Assembly: GCA_030248215.1 (NCBI GenBank)
Contig: JASANG010000598.1
Location: 94,501-158,500 of the forward strand
Source: Enoplolaimus lenunculus
Taxonomy: Eukaryota; Nematoda; Enoplea; Enoplida; Thoracostomopsidae
Length of the DNA stretch: 64,000 nt
Direction: 5' to 3'
Shown here: positions 23,001 to 35,301 of the stretch, one piece after another
Numbering within the stretch: the first letter of the stretch is position 1
Layout: every line of letters starts with the position of its first letter
Program-made: the position numbers and the translations under genes
Notes under the pieces: generated by a model
The model's database searches: none
The model's input: the letters and a program-made list of their open reading frames with translations, nothing else
What the model was told of the DNA's origin: nothing

Positions 23001-26000
23001 ATACTACATTAATCGGTGTCATATATATGATCGGGTTGATGTCAGCGCTAAAATGAACAAAAAAATACTCTTTGCATCGCTTATTTAACTCAACGGTCCA
23101 TATTCTCAAATGCGTGTAGCACCTATCAACAGTAAGCAATAGGTTTCAAATTTAAAAAACTACCACCGTTGTTAATCCTAAAATCTGTGCGAGCAGTAGG
23201 ACAAAATTTGCATCATAACCAATACACATTTGAAAATACGTGCAAAAATGTACTAAATTTTTTGTTACTTTATTGTTTATCTATCAGCACACATTTGTTC
23301 AGCAATGGTTGGATTTTAAAATTTTTTAAGCATATTTTGGCTAATTCTTATGATCATCTCGCGCCCAAATTAGAATTGCGAAACAAATTAAGTTTTGAAG
23401 ATTGTGAAAGGCAAAACGAACTAATTCGTATTGAATGGGGTAAGTTTTGCCATGAATACAGTATAATCGTTTGTAATTGTTAGCAAACTGCATGGCGTAA
23501 ATTTTTTCGGCGAAAACCTTACAACTTTTGGCCAGTGTTACTTTGACGGGCGTATCTGTAGTAGAAGAATCTTCTTTAGCCTAAACCTAAGCGTAAACCA
23601 AGCAAAACATTTTGTATTAAGCTTAAGCTTACTCTATTTGAAAAAACGTGGGCTGAACTTGAATTAAAAGTCAACAGAATACGTTTCAAAAATTCAAATA
23701 TGCGCTGACGTGACAGTATTTTGTTTTACGCCAAATTAAAACCTGGATTTAGGATTGCGCTATACTCACCGTGCGCCGCCGGACAACGTCAGCACCGTCG
23801 CGCGGTAACTTAAAATTGCTTTATTAAAATTGCTTCATGCCTTTAAAGAAAATCTGCCTATATTTATGTTACCCACGCATAGCGGCGTGAGGCAGCGTCC
23901 GGCACAGTAAAGTATAGAACAACTCTATTACTTCGGCGCTGCTAAACGACCCCAAGTAACAGATGATTGTATAACATTATTGATTCCACCAGTCTTGCTG
24001 ACGCCCTTAAATAATCACAATGATAAATAGATTGGCATACGTTTTGTTAATTAATGTTTTACCATTTTAGTTTGTCCAGTCTTGCACTAGAATTTTTGTC
24101 TTTTTTCTAATCGCCAGTTTTGACTGTGAAACCAAGCTATGTCGTTGAATGAAAGTCACCCTTAACATCTTTCCTACTGGATAAATATGTTCATAATTTA
24201 TTTATAAATTGATTTTAAGCACTGCTGTATATGTCGTGCGCCCAAGGCGTAGTTCTTGCCAATTACGAATTGGGCTAGTTCAAAGCGTAATGACTTGGGC
24301 TTGCCCAAGGTGGAATTCTTTCTGATAAACTGGTTCGTTTTTGCTTGATTATTTTATCACAGTATTAATTTATTCCAAGTACGCTTTGGACTAGTGCAAA
24401 TCGAAATTACGCTTTGGGTAGACCCAAAGTGAAATTCTTCAATCAATTTGCACGTTTTGACCCAGCCAATCATAGAGTAGTATTCTCACCAGCCAATCAT
24501 AGACCATTATTCTCACCAGCCAATAAATTAAGTATTCTATTAAACGATAACAACTCACTAAGCCATCAGTTTGATAAAAAAGAAAGTTCCTATTTGGGCT
24601 AGCCCAAGTTGTAAAATTCCCCTTTGAACTAGCCCAATACCGAATTAGCCTGAATTAAGGGTTGGTCTAGGCTTTTTAGGCTTTGCCTATCGCGCACCTC
24701 TGCTAAAGCACAGAATTATATTTTCATGCATAAGCAGCAAAGTCCTTTTGTTGCTAAGCAGGGTTAAAAACTGTAGTGAATGGATAACAGTAGCTGAAAA
24801 TATTTTCATTAATATATGCTAATGAATGATTATTCGTACCTTAACTAAAACTGCTATAAGGCCAGCTAAAATAAAGCAAGCTTGCACGGTATCGGTCCAA
24901 ACGACAGCTTTAATTCCTCCCTGTAACAGCAACTGCGTATAAAAATAGTTAACAAACCACGGGCACAAACAGTGGCGGATCCAAAATTTTTCGTTGTATG
25001 ATGACGGTTATTAAATTTCTTATCAAAGCGTTTTTAGCAAATATTTCGATATTGTAAGAGTTGCACAGCGTCGAAGACGCCAATTTTTTGAACCGGTGTT
25101 TGGTTTGCGTCGTATTTTTCAGCTATCTGGTCGGAAATCACACCGTGGGCTTCAGAGTAACCTTATATTCTTCAAAAAATGTCAACACTTCAGGGATGGT
25201 AGGTTGATACAACCCTAATCACCTACCTTGGATCCGCCACTGGACTAGAACTAATTAATATATTGCGAATCGTTCACAAATAAAAGAATCGAGATGACCT
25301 TTCTGGTATTTAAACTGCACAAACAGACCGAAAGCATTTAAGTATTTTTAAACTATTATTCCAAGCGAAATGAACTGCCCTAAACAGTGCCGCAGCAGGC
25401 TTGGGTGAGTCCCCAAAATAATTCGGGGTAGGCGGCGCCCGTTGTGATGATGAAAATTATTTCCAAATTTTTTTGTTTAACGTCATGTTGGGGTGGGTTC
25501 CCGTCTTTGGGGTGCCCCAAAATGGAGCGTCCTAAGCTTAAAACAGTGTACCAAACAACCTTATGCAAATGCAAAGCGTTGTAGCAATACTCTCAACCCA
25601 TAGTAAGTACTGCTTTAGCCGAACTTGCCATGCGATAAAAATTTCAACCACACTTTCGTGTTAAAATTAACATTGTTGACGTACTATAGACACATAAACA
25701 GTACAAACAAAACCGCAAAGTAGAATCAGTAGCCATAGAGGTATATTCGATACTAAAATTAACAAATATACGACTGCCCAACAAATATTGGCTTTAGTAG
25801 ACCTAAGAATGGTATTAATTTTTGGGGTTAAAGACAAAAATAGTTCGTTAACTTAAATTCATCTTAGCGAGCGATCCCTTTAATAATGTTGTCAAGAGTG
25901 GATAACGCATACTTCAACAAGAGTATGTAGCTGGGTATATAAATTTTGTGTAGAAAAGAATGTACCCGGTGCGTGTTGCATTTTGCCAAGACTTACTTTC

Positions 26001-29000
26001 CTCAATGAGGGGGTTAAAATCACGAAACAGAGAAAAACTCTTAAAATTCACGGCAAAAAGATGGTTCGTTGGTATTCTATATTTAATTTGCCGCCCTTAT
26101 TTGTATTTTATCTGTGTTCTGTGTTTGGTCGACCCCGCCTATAAATGAAGAGGATTTGGGCAGAATCCAACATGCACTGGTACTTTATATATATGTTACG
26201 CGCATTCTAAAAGTAACCTTCTCTTGTCCAAAGAGTCTATGATCGACTCTTGTTATTATCAATTAATAGTGAACAAAACAAATTAGAAACTGAAGGTGCA
26301 TTTCGCCAAAAAAACAATAAACCGGTAAAGTACAAAATATTAATTCCACAAATTACTATACAATAAATAGTGTCCCATATTTGCCGCCGTGTATATATAG
26401 CTGATGGGCCAAAATTTACGACAATTGGTCGCCCGACAACTTGTCTCCAAACAGTGACCTAAACTTAATGAATAAATCTAAGCATAATCATAAGCGCAAT
26501 CCTAAGCCTAAACATAATGATGGCCGACGAGTAGTCGAGTTGATTAAAGTTCGTATTCCAAGCTGTCGGGCGAAGAATTGTCGAACGACAAATCGTTGTA
26601 ATACGTACCGATGGGCGGAGCGTATTTCCGCGAGACTGTAAGAGAGTAAGCTTAAGGCTTATCCTTAGGCTGAGGCTACACTTAGACTCAGGCCTAGAAA
26701 TATGCTTTATACTACTGTTGGGGCCTTCAGCTATATTTACATGACCCCATATTTGTCATTGGTAGAAAATTTAAGACTCGAAAATTCAGGGCACAATAAA
26801 AATTTTCAGCAACCCAGCCACATTTCAATTATTATAAAAAATGACAAAGGTGGTTTCACAAAATGAGGTCGCGGATGTCTAACCTGCGCTCAATGCAATC
26901 GACGGAGCATAAATAGCAATCGCAACATAAATAATCTACAAAAAAAGCATAGCGTATAACAGTGGCAGGTACAAAAATTTGCGGTAGAATGTACTGGGAA
27001 AAATCTTACGTTCGAAATGGGTGAAAAATCAAACGCAACTTTCGTGGCTCAAATGTGGTAGCACAATAATAATTTTCAGGTAGAGATCTTACCATTTTGT
27101 TATGAAACGTTTTCTGACGGGAAAACGTGTCTCATTTGTATTCGAGCGGGAGTATCACCTGTCAAATAATACTTAAACTCGCTATGAACTGTGATTTTTT
27201 TACTTTTGCAATTTTGCCGCGATGGTTTAAACTAATGTGGCTTGCATTGTTATTTTTGTTTCTTTTTAAACATTCCGTTCTTACTGATAATTGAAGTCCA
27301 CGGCTCACGTACACCTCATGTTCTAGATTTCGAAATTTTTAAATTTTGGCATAAATTAGTCTTAAGATTTTAGGTTTATGCTTAAGATTGACTCAAGGTT
27401 AAGCCAAAGCTTGGATGAAATGTACAAGTGGCAAGACCTGAATATGTTTAGTAGAAGATTGAAAAAATATTCACACATCCACTACGAGATTTTTAACACG
27501 TCCTCAACGCTAGCCGGTTATTCTAATCCAAAACCCTAACTTAAGATTCTGCGTAGTTTTAAAATTAAGCTTAGACATCATAAATTTTTTCCAAACCTAA
27601 ATCAAATTGAATGCTAAACTCGGTTGATTTAAAACACCAGCGTTAAGCTTTAGTCAGACTGATTACGTTTTATAATCCCACGCAATACTGTCAGACGCCT
27701 AGAGCCTAGAAAGAGTATGCGATCGATAAACACACGGTACGGGTGGCTCTTTTACGTCTTTGTTGTGGGGCAGTTTTGGCATTTTCTTAGTTTGTTCCTT
27801 GGTATATATGTGTGTGCAATCTTTTTGTGCTATTTGGTCAGCCGTTTTTACTATGACGGTATCGACTTTAAGATAGCCACGCATAGGGGAAGTATTTATT
27901 TTTCGAAGAGAACAGCCGCACCGGGTGGACTAACAGTAGCCGGAGAGAGAAATACCGTAAAACTTTGCAGCCACTGACCCCTGCTCGCATCCATGTCTCA
28001 CAGCGTCTCTAGACAGCCCTATGGAGTTTCTTCTCTTCCGCATGCGCTGCGATGTTACGCTCCGATTTGATATGTTGAGTTTCTATTGATTACAGTAAGA
28101 ATCTCCTACAACGTGCAGGATGTGTAAACACGAAGTAGAGACCTAGTGAGTTAAAAAAACGATCATTATTTTTTGGGGTTGGACACGTGCCGTAGGCAAC
28201 CGCAGAAACAAGGGGTTAGAGCTCGCCCCACCCTAATTCAAGGATCGGCTTGGCTGTCTCGGTTTAGGCTGGAAAATATGAACCAGGTGTGTGGAACCAT
28301 AAAGTTCTTGTATAGGTCTGTTTTAGTTTTTACCGATAACAAAGAGCCAAAGCCACTCAAGCAAGCCTAGGAACATTGAGGCAAGAATTCCAGCTTCGCT
28401 ATTACTCCGCGTGGCTTGCCCTTTTCCTTATAATGCGGGTCGATTGTCACTCGTTATAACTTTCCAGACGCCTTGATTCTTTACTGTATGACCTGCTAGT
28501 GATTAATGAGTTTTACACGCCGAACAAACCAGAGTTTTTTGTTTTGAGTTTTCGTGTATTGTACTATCAAAATTTCATTTCCTCCGGATCGTGTGATTTT
28601 CGGATCAAAAATGCAACTTTCACTTTTCTGAGACCCGACACTGGATTAGTACCATTCAATTTCGCTTGTCGAGCTGACTAAAAATACTACCCCAAACCCG
28701 ATCCGCAAATTACTGGTTAACGAGTTATGAGCTTTAAAAAAATTTGGAATTTTTGGGCACACGCTTAAGCGGATCGATCCCTAGAAACGCGATTTTCGTT
28801 TTTTCGGAACCCGACCTTTAAAATGATACCATTCGATTCCCCGCGTCGACCTCACAAATAAAATCAACCCCAACACAATCCGCAAACTAGTAATTAAAAT
28901 TTAGGGGCTTATTACTACGGATTGGGACCCTAAAATGCTATTTGAACTTTTTCGGGATACTGGATTAAAATGGGTCACATTCGATTTCCCGTGACTTACT

Positions 29001-32000
29001 GAACATGAAAATCAACCAGAACCCGGTCCGCAAAAGAGTGGTTCAAAAGTTACGGCCAAGTGAAAATTTACCCGTAAATCCCTTGCGGACCAAACCTTCG
29101 AAAACACAATTTTGGGTTTTCCGACATCAAGCTTCGAAATTGGTATCACTGGAACTGGCTTACTTGGATCAAAAAACCAACATAAATGCAGTTTGGACAC
29201 TTGCAAATTTTAAGGATGTCGGGCATAGCACTGTGGCGGGTTGGATTTCGACTGTTTTGGCGTTAGCCATATTGTTCTAATGGGCTTGTCACCGGCACGT
29301 ATACGTCTGGGGTGCAAGATGGCCAAGAGATCTAGCAAGACATTCGTTAGGGGAACAACCGCCCGGTTTCAATCCTCGGCGATCCTTTGTCCAGTTTTGC
29401 TTGACCCATGGTGTGGACATTGGAACTTAAGGGTAGTGAGATGGCCGACACTAAAATTCAACAGCACAAGCGTTTCTTTTGACCCTAAGGTTCAAGGCTG
29501 TCTTAAAGAAAGTCCTGGTTTGAACCTACGGCATGTTCGTTTAAAACTCGAAGGCTTGGATCGATCCGCCTTTCAATTAAATTGTCTCTGGCCGTTGAAT
29601 TAAAATACTTCAGGATTGCCTGTTGATCTCTCAACCAATTCAACCGTCCTGGTCAACATTTTAAAGGATCCAATAGCTCCTGGACCTAATCACACTAATT
29701 TTTACTTGGCGACATAGCATAAAACCCGCAGTTACAGGCATAATTCAACCACGCATTCAAGAGTTCTAACAAAGCTTAAGCTTAGGGCGATATCGGAATT
29801 TTGTGATTCTTAAAACCCGATATCACGACAGGGGGACCAGTAGTTTAATTGGTACAGCCTGGCCTCGAAAACCCGTGAGAGTATCATCTCGGATAGGTCC
29901 GCAGGGTTACTTGTTGATCGTACCGTAACAATATAAAGCTATATATGAATGTGTTCGAAAAATATCTTGAAGTTAATATGAAACTTTTTCACAATTTGCT
30001 CATTTGGTACAATATTTACTACTTTGATTAAGAAGGCGTTTTGGTTAAAGCGCTCAAGCCTTTATTAAGGCCAAGCCTTCGCCTTAAATGTACGGTACAA
30101 GGGTTCAAGAGGTAAAATTCGTACGTTACCATAAGGAATCTATGGAAAAACAACGATGAAAAGCTTTTTCAACTTGCCGTTACAAGTGAAAATAAGAACG
30201 AAGCAATCTTGCGAACCACGTGCGACTGGAATCGAAGTTCCAAATACTAAAACATTTACTTTCAACAGCTGTTAAAATTGTTATTCAAATACCGTATTCT
30301 ACTTTACATAATATTTCAACTGAAATACTGTCATATTTAAGCATAACTTTCGAAGTAAAGACCTTTTTGCTAATCATGCTCGATTTTAGAGATGAACTTG
30401 AGCTTGTCATGTGGTTTAATTTTTAATCATCTTCAAATATCACAATAATGCTAAAATCGTAAGCCTAACAATATACACGAAATTTCGTTAAAAGTATAAA
30501 ATTCCTGAAGCTAAAAATCGGTTTCTGCTTAATTAATACCTTAAGAATACAGAATGATTGTGTTTCTGAGTTATAGGTCCGTATTTGCAATTGTGTAGCA
30601 CCTTATCACCAATTTGTGATAGGTCTTGTAAACCAGCGAAAAGTGAAGTTCGAAATTCTGCACATTTTTTGCGTTTGGACTGGTCGTACTTCTGAACCGA
30701 TCTGAGATCCTCAATTTCAAGAGTTCGTCAATATGAAAACCTATCGATAACTGGTGATAGGCGCTTTTGATAATACGAGCCAAGTTTACAGCCTTTTTTA
30801 ATAACTGAAACAGAGTAAACTGTTCGTTTTAAATTATATAACACCACAAATACAAAACCAACGCATACTTCAAATACACTTGTCAGGCGAAGTGGATAGA
30901 TTAACGGAACAAAAACTACACAGGCAGCTGCAATTCCGAGGCTGTTACCAATCGCAGCCCACCAAAATGTAATACCATATACGTACACTTCCGATGACAG
31001 ACCCAAAATCATGATCGCAGACTGAAAGCTGACCTGAAATTTTATTCTATGTGTTGTACGCTTTTCGCCACAAGCTTAGAACTAGTCTCAGGCTCAGGCG
31101 TAGGGCTCGGACAACTTAAACCTAAGTTTGTACCTAAGCCTTTAACTAAGTCTAACACTTATCTGAGATGTAATAAAAAGTGCACAAGAGCAAATGCTTG
31201 GTTTCTTATAAAACCAATACACTTATAAAACTAGCCATAAAGGCCACGGGAGATTTCAAGTCAAATTTAACTACTTCCAACTTTAAGACTAAATTGTAAA
31301 TTAAATGTGTTATCGCTTAAATATAATAGTTTTGACCCATCTGAGTGCTCTGTGATAGTCATTTTGCTGCATTTCAATAGCCAGTTCAAACTCTTTATGG
31401 ACCAGAACAATTTTAGAACGAAGATAAAGGTTATAATAATTAGCCGAGTGCTGAAACGTTTCAAGGCGGAATCGGGTGAAAAAATTTCAAAGGAAGATGA
31501 GCCCGAATTTTGTTCCTCCTGGCTGCGGACACGTTTGCAATATGCTGATTTCAAACCACACGAAAAATTGTCTCCACCGTATCATTTATTACCTTAAGCG
31601 CTTTAAACATGAAGGACTCTATATATACAAAACATAATCATCAGTGGATGGGTACTGAACAAGTGAAATGAGGCCATTGTAAGTTGGATCATTGTTATAC
31701 TCAGCTAACTTCTTCAGTTCTCAAGCGCGTGTACTTTTCATCTATCATTAGTTGGTGATGAATCTTGTAGTTTTCGAACGAGAGAACGGTGAGGTCCGAA
31801 ATGCAGAAACCATTGTGCGCATTTGAATTTGTCCTACTTCTGCGCCACTTTTGAGATCCGCCATCGTCGGAGTTTGTCAGTTTGAAAACCTATCGCTTGC
31901 TGGTAACAGATGCTACACACATTTGACAATACGATTCCAAATGTCAAATTATTAGTCTGCCGTCTAGATGCCTGTACAACTGCAGCTGGTACCATTATTG

Positions 32001-32240
32001 TTATAGAAACTGTAAATCACTTACCAAAAGCGATAACATAACTGGTATAAGTGGCATTTGCCGTCCGCCAACAACGTACGAATTTGCTGCTGATTTGTTA
32101 AATTTGGACGCCCGATTTCGGTACGCGTAAAACAGACCAACTCCGGATGAGATTAGCAACAGTGACGCAAGAACAACATAATCCACAGGACCTAGCGCCG
32201 ATTGCTGTACAACTACTGTTGTTTCCGTTGTTTTAACCAT
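16574..32240 (-). CDS. Sodium-coupled monocarboxylate transporter, SLC5A8/SLC5A12-like, 14 exons, 625 aa
   Basis: By family, an SSS/SLC5 symporter that imports short monocarboxylates (or similar anions or vitamins) with Na+ across the plasma membrane. Exons: 32025-32240, 30869-31021, 30184-30246, 26884-26935, 25685-25752, 24840-24920, 23932-24005, 22907-23047, 21869-21998, 21242-21330, 19853-20061, 18392-18459, 17914-18000, 16574-17020. All phases agree and the total is 626 codons with stop (human SLC5A8 is about 610 aa). Landmarks: GPVDYVVLASLL (TM1), YVVGGRQMP, SAIMILGLSSEVYVYG, YLELRF, AIYAPSIALS, GGIKAVVWTDTVQ, WYGVNQISVQRY, GLFIACLLSGTLS, then TVSSGLNSIA, the TM8 region whose Ser/Thr belongs to the Na2 site in this family. 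SLC5A8 versus A6 or A12 cannot be settled by eye. Confidence 0.93.
18470..18735. mobile_element. Repeat rich in GCAAGTTGCAGCTG-type words, probable MITE
   Basis: The words cttgcacgtgcaagttgcag, cgcagcggcaattt and attgcaaaacttgcgg recur in both orientations, with outer words ttcacgcgtgtaa and cgtggacgtgtgaatag in inverse relation. A shorter relative lies at about 14950-15040. It begins a few bases upstream of transporter exon 12. Confidence 0.5.
18765..19170. mobile_element. Diverged element with CCGGAA words
   Basis: It runs from gagctgggtgaaacctg to gcaacctaaactggagat and repeats accgaaa, ccggaa and ataccgga in both halves. A partial relative lies at 55485-55610. It looks like an old hAT-like MITE; ends and target duplication are unclear. 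Confidence 0.45.
19254..19600. mobile_element. TA-MITE family 1, full-ended copy with internal loss
   Basis: Ends ctgtagtcacccgaataag and gggtcactgcag are flanked by TA. At 347 bp it is shorter than its relatives. It lies in the transporter intron between exons 11 and 12. Confidence 0.88.
22115..22400. repeat. 117-bp tandem repeat, about 2.5 copies
   Basis: The word agtaggccaatttacaaaac starts at 22111, 22228 and 22345. Because 117 is 39 codons, both strands stay open across the array and produce a repetitive but spurious reading frame. Confidence 0.9.
22115..22532. mobile_element. hAT-type MITE family 2 with its left end tandemly tripled
   Basis: Left-end sequence ggccaatttacaaaacagg recurs three times at exactly 117-bp spacing (22115, 22232, 22349), followed by family interior and one right end (ccagatcccaacatgggcc). 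It lies in the transporter intron between exons 8 and 9. Confidence 0.78.
23764..23915. mobile_element. GC-rich foldback repeat (CCGTCCGCC type)
   Basis: Arms tcaccgtgcgccgccggac and gcggcgtgaggcagcgtccg lie about 100 bp apart in inverted orientation in an AT-rich intron. Related sequence occurs at 33500-33600 and 52790-52905. It starts just downstream of transporter exon 7. Confidence 0.6.
24236..24640. mobile_element. Foldback element with repeated TTGGGCTAGCCCAA palindrome
   Basis: Variants of tgggctagcccaa, cccaaggcgtag and tttggactagtgc recur in both orientations at both ends. A central 27-bp direct repeat (agccaatcatagac...) occurs two and a half times at 24463-24530. It lies in the transporter intron between exons 6 and 7, about 230 bp upstream of exon 7. 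Confidence 0.65.
24970..25242. mobile_element. hAT-type MITE family 3 (CAGTGGCGGATCCA ends)
   Basis: Inverted ends cagtggcggatccaa and ttggatccgccactg bound 273 bp with no coding capacity. It lies in the transporter intron between exons 5 and 6. No flanking 8-bp duplication is left. Confidence 0.85.
26600..26745. mobile_element. hAT-type MITE family 2, diverged copy
   Basis: It shows gagagtaagcttaagg, a decayed (ttaggc) run, aatatgctttatactactg and a weak end (tatttacatgacccc). It lies in the transporter intron between exons 4 and 5. Confidence 0.6.
28591..29220. repeat. Diverged satellite, about four units of 145-180 bp
   Basis: Anchor words recur: atccgcaaattactgg (28701), atccgcaaactagt (28879), gtccgcaaaagagtgg (29025). 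Each is preceded by accattcgatttccc-like and cggaacccgac-like blocks. Units differ a lot, so the array is old. It lies in the transporter intron between exons 3 and 4. Confidence 0.72.
32025..32240 (-). CDS. SLC5-like transporter exon 1 (start exon)
   Basis: The ATG at 32240 was chosen because family homology starts soon after it (LGPVDYVVLASLLLISSGVG) and the upstream in-frame sequence does not resemble the family. It encodes 72 residues through RNRASKFNKSAANSYVVGGR and MPLIPVMLSLL, the start of SLC5 TM2. The donor is CTTTTG/gtaagtg. Confidence 0.88.
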
Positions 32241-32416
32241 TGCTATATTAATAAACAAAATGACAAAATTGAAAGAAAATTTTAAATGGCAATAAGCAGC
32301 GACAAACCAAGACAGAGGGTTAGCTTTGCCGGCATGGGCATACAGTAATGCACACGGCACGCTGGTGCTAGCACAAACTTGTTACTGACAAGATTAGAAT
32401 TGGCTGTTATGGAGTA

Positions 32417-32848
32417 CTGTAGTGACCCGAATAAGAGGGGGCTGATATTTATTTGGCCTCTCCAGAGGGTACACCCCCTTGTTATTCGGTTACGAACTGT
32501 TATTTATTTTTAACCCACGCTCCGCTGCCCTTCGGTACTGATATATATCCGGTACTGCAACTATCCGTTGAATTAAACGTTAATTTCTCTCGTTTCAACA
32601 GTTTGAGCGATAATAAAGGTTATACTTAGGAATGAAATTTAAGTACGCTATAAAGTTACGAACTCAAATTATTAGGTCCTGGAGTCATTTATGTGCTACA
32701 GTTAGGGTTAATTGACCTTTATGGACTCCAATTACGGTTTAGGGACTCTATCCGCTTACGGACTCTTATTAGGGATACGGACTCCTATTGATTCTGACGC
32801 AAAATGGGGACCCCCTCTTATTACCCCCTTTTGTTCGGGTCAATACAG
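32417..32848. mobile_element. TA-MITE family 1, reference copy
   Basis: The terminal inverted repeat CTGTAGTGACCCGAATAAG is about 25 bp long with its G-rich extension, the target duplication is TA on both sides, and the length is 432 bp with no coding capacity. TIR plus TA suggests a Tc1/mariner-type non-autonomous element. It lies about 180 bp upstream of the transporter start codon. Confidence 0.92.
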
Positions 32849-32874
32849 TAATTAAACACGACTACCAGCTGCGT

Positions 32875-33015
32875 ATAAAACGAGAAGGATAGAAGTAACA
32901 GCAATATAAACATATTCCGAAGCCTGCGCCTAAGCAAAAAAATTGGTTCAAAGTTTAAGCTTACTCTATTGCAGTCCCGCAGAAAAACGTCCCGCCCTTG
33001 ATCTTTACATGGGCC
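32875..33015. mobile_element. hAT-type MITE family 2, right part
   Basis: It ends gtcccgcccttgatctttac then atgggcc, preceded by aagcttactctattgcagtc. The left TIR is not clear. Confidence 0.75.
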
Positions 33016-33499
33016 TTTGTATTTAACAGCAAAATGATCCAACATGGTCACCCTATTGGTCTAACAGACAGTCTTTAGATACAGAAAGTACTGAAATGTA
33101 TAATTCTATAAGTAATCGTTAAATCAACTGTATAAAATGACGGAGTGTTTGAGGTTATCTGTATAACTACGTGGCGATGGTGGGTGGTGCTGAAAAAAAC
33201 GCAAATTTGAGACACAAAGAGTATGCAAACACCATACAGTGAGTAGATAAAAGGATGTATCTATTGCAAAAAATTACACTGGTAAATTTTTTACTAAATA
33301 AACTAGTTTACTGTTTATATAAGGCCAATACGCCAATGTGTTTTGCAGGTTATATATGGCATTCAATGAAGAACAAAGTTTATTACAACCTGGTAACAAC
33401 GTAAAATTGTTTTATCTGACCGAAAAAGTTAGCCATATGGTGAAAGCTTATTTGTCAAATTTTTAGCTGACCATAAGGGGTTGCGCTACACTTCTGATG

Positions 33500-33600
33500 A
33501 CATTCCTACGCCGTCCGTCACCGTCGTCCGCCGCTGTCCGGCGGCGTTCGGCACCGTGCCATAATGTGTGGCGCGGCAGGCGCCTCCTTATAACTGGCGA
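33500..33600. repeat. GC-rich foldback repeat, second copy
   Basis: The stretch cgccgtccgtcaccgtcgtc, ctgtccggcggcg and gtgtggcgcggcaggcgcc resembles 23764-23915 and folds on itself. Confidence 0.55.
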
Positions 33601-34484
33601 ATCACTAGTGCAATACCACAGAGGTTAATATTCGACTCAACTCAGGAAACCAAGCCGAATGGTTTGTATAAATCGTAGAACTTTTCAACAGAAAATATTA
33701 TCTGGTTTCAATGGGGAACCTAATTGCCCAAGAAATTCAGTTGAAAGTTCAAATGAAGCTCAAACGAGCAAAAATTTTCAAACTCCGACAATTTTTGAGC
33801 AAATTCCAGTTTGAGCGATAATGCAAAGACCCTAATATTTACTGACAAGAGTTGTAAACAGGTTTTGTTTACTAAGCTTTTAACCAATGGAATTACGTCA
33901 GTAATAAAAATATATATCAGTCTTTATCTGCGCCAAATTCTGAACTAATTTACAAAAGATATTTTAAGTACGCCATTTGTCAGTGTTGTTCCGCTGTTTT
34001 AAATACGTGGGTATGACGTTTTGTTGTTTTTAACAAACTTTCATGTCCAATTTGATTACTGGGAATCCCACTGTGGTTTAAAGGTGAAAACTAAAATTTG
34101 AAAATAAATGTACTCGATCAATACAATATATGAACAGCGAACGCATAATCATTGCTTTTATATTATAAAACATTTTTATGTAAACAAAAGTAAAGAATGT
34201 CTCGTGTTTCAAATATGTTTTAGTTTGGGTTACCATTGGATACTATTCGCATCTCGTATACTTAGTAGCTTAGAAAACCCAGACGTGCCTGCCTTTAATA
34301 GGATAAAACTAGAAACTTTCTGAATGCTTCTCGATGTCTTCAATATTTCTGCATTTTAGCATAAAAGTAGAAACTTTATGAATATCTCTCGCAGTATTTC
34401 TGTACATATTGTATGTGAAATAACCCGAATATATTTCAAAAACACAAAAGTTGAAAGATTTTATATATACCTGTAAACCGGGTT

Positions 34485-34709
34485 GGCCCATGTATAGAAC
34501 AGGGCCGGAACATTTTCATGCGAGGCTGTAATAGTCAGTTTATGCTTTAGACTAACTTTTTTGCTTAGGCTTACGCTTAGCCGTAGTCTTCGGCTTAGAA
34601 ACAGGCTCATCGTTGTGCTTACGCTCATCGTTACGCTTAGGTTCATTCTTGGGCTTAAGCTTAGGAATACGCTAGTACTACTGTTCCGGCCCTGTTCTTT
34701 ACATGGACC
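34485..34709. mobile_element. hAT-type MITE family 2, full copy
   Basis: Ends ggcccatgtatagaacaggg and ccctgttctttacatggacc form an almost perfect TIR of more than 20 bp. The 225-bp element has the ttaggc-type interior and no clear remaining target duplication. Confidence 0.87.
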
Positions 34710-35301
34710 AACACTAAATATACAGAAAATCTTGACCTGTTTGAGCAAGAATCCGCGTACTGTTTAGTGTTTACTGCTGACAAAACACAAAATAAACGGA
34801 CAGACTTACAGTACTAGGGATAGATGTGGATATAACGTAATATTTTTGGCTAGAAAACTTTTCCCAAAATGAACCATTTTTAAAGCTTATACACCAATCT
34901 GTTTTGCATTTTGATAAACATGGATTTCAAAGAAGCAAACAGCTTTGATCTATTTTATCAATGTTGACAAATTCATATGACACATTTGCAAGTAAGTGCA
35001 TTTACAGTAGTAAACCCGTGGTATTTCCTTACGGTTATCGTACTGCAATCTTTTGTGTTATATGTCCGTATCCATTACTTATAGTTTCTCTAAAAGTATT
35101 ATTGCTCTCATACGTGTTTTTTGTTCGGTATCAATCACATTGCAAGTGTTATTTTCATTTTGAGTACTGCCGCTGAAGACTCATCGGAATCATTATAGTT
35201 TGCCTCAAAGTCGAAAGCATCTGAGATGGTAAATTCTATTCTAAAAAGGCCGCGCGGTTGACCGAATATATCCCACAGGAACAAAAGCTTGACAGCACGT
35301 A

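Noticed and set aside
29311-29390. tRNA-like A box (tggccaagag) and B box (ggtttcaatcc)
   Set aside because: The acceptor stem does not pair and no anticodon arm forms; at best a decayed Pol III-type repeat.
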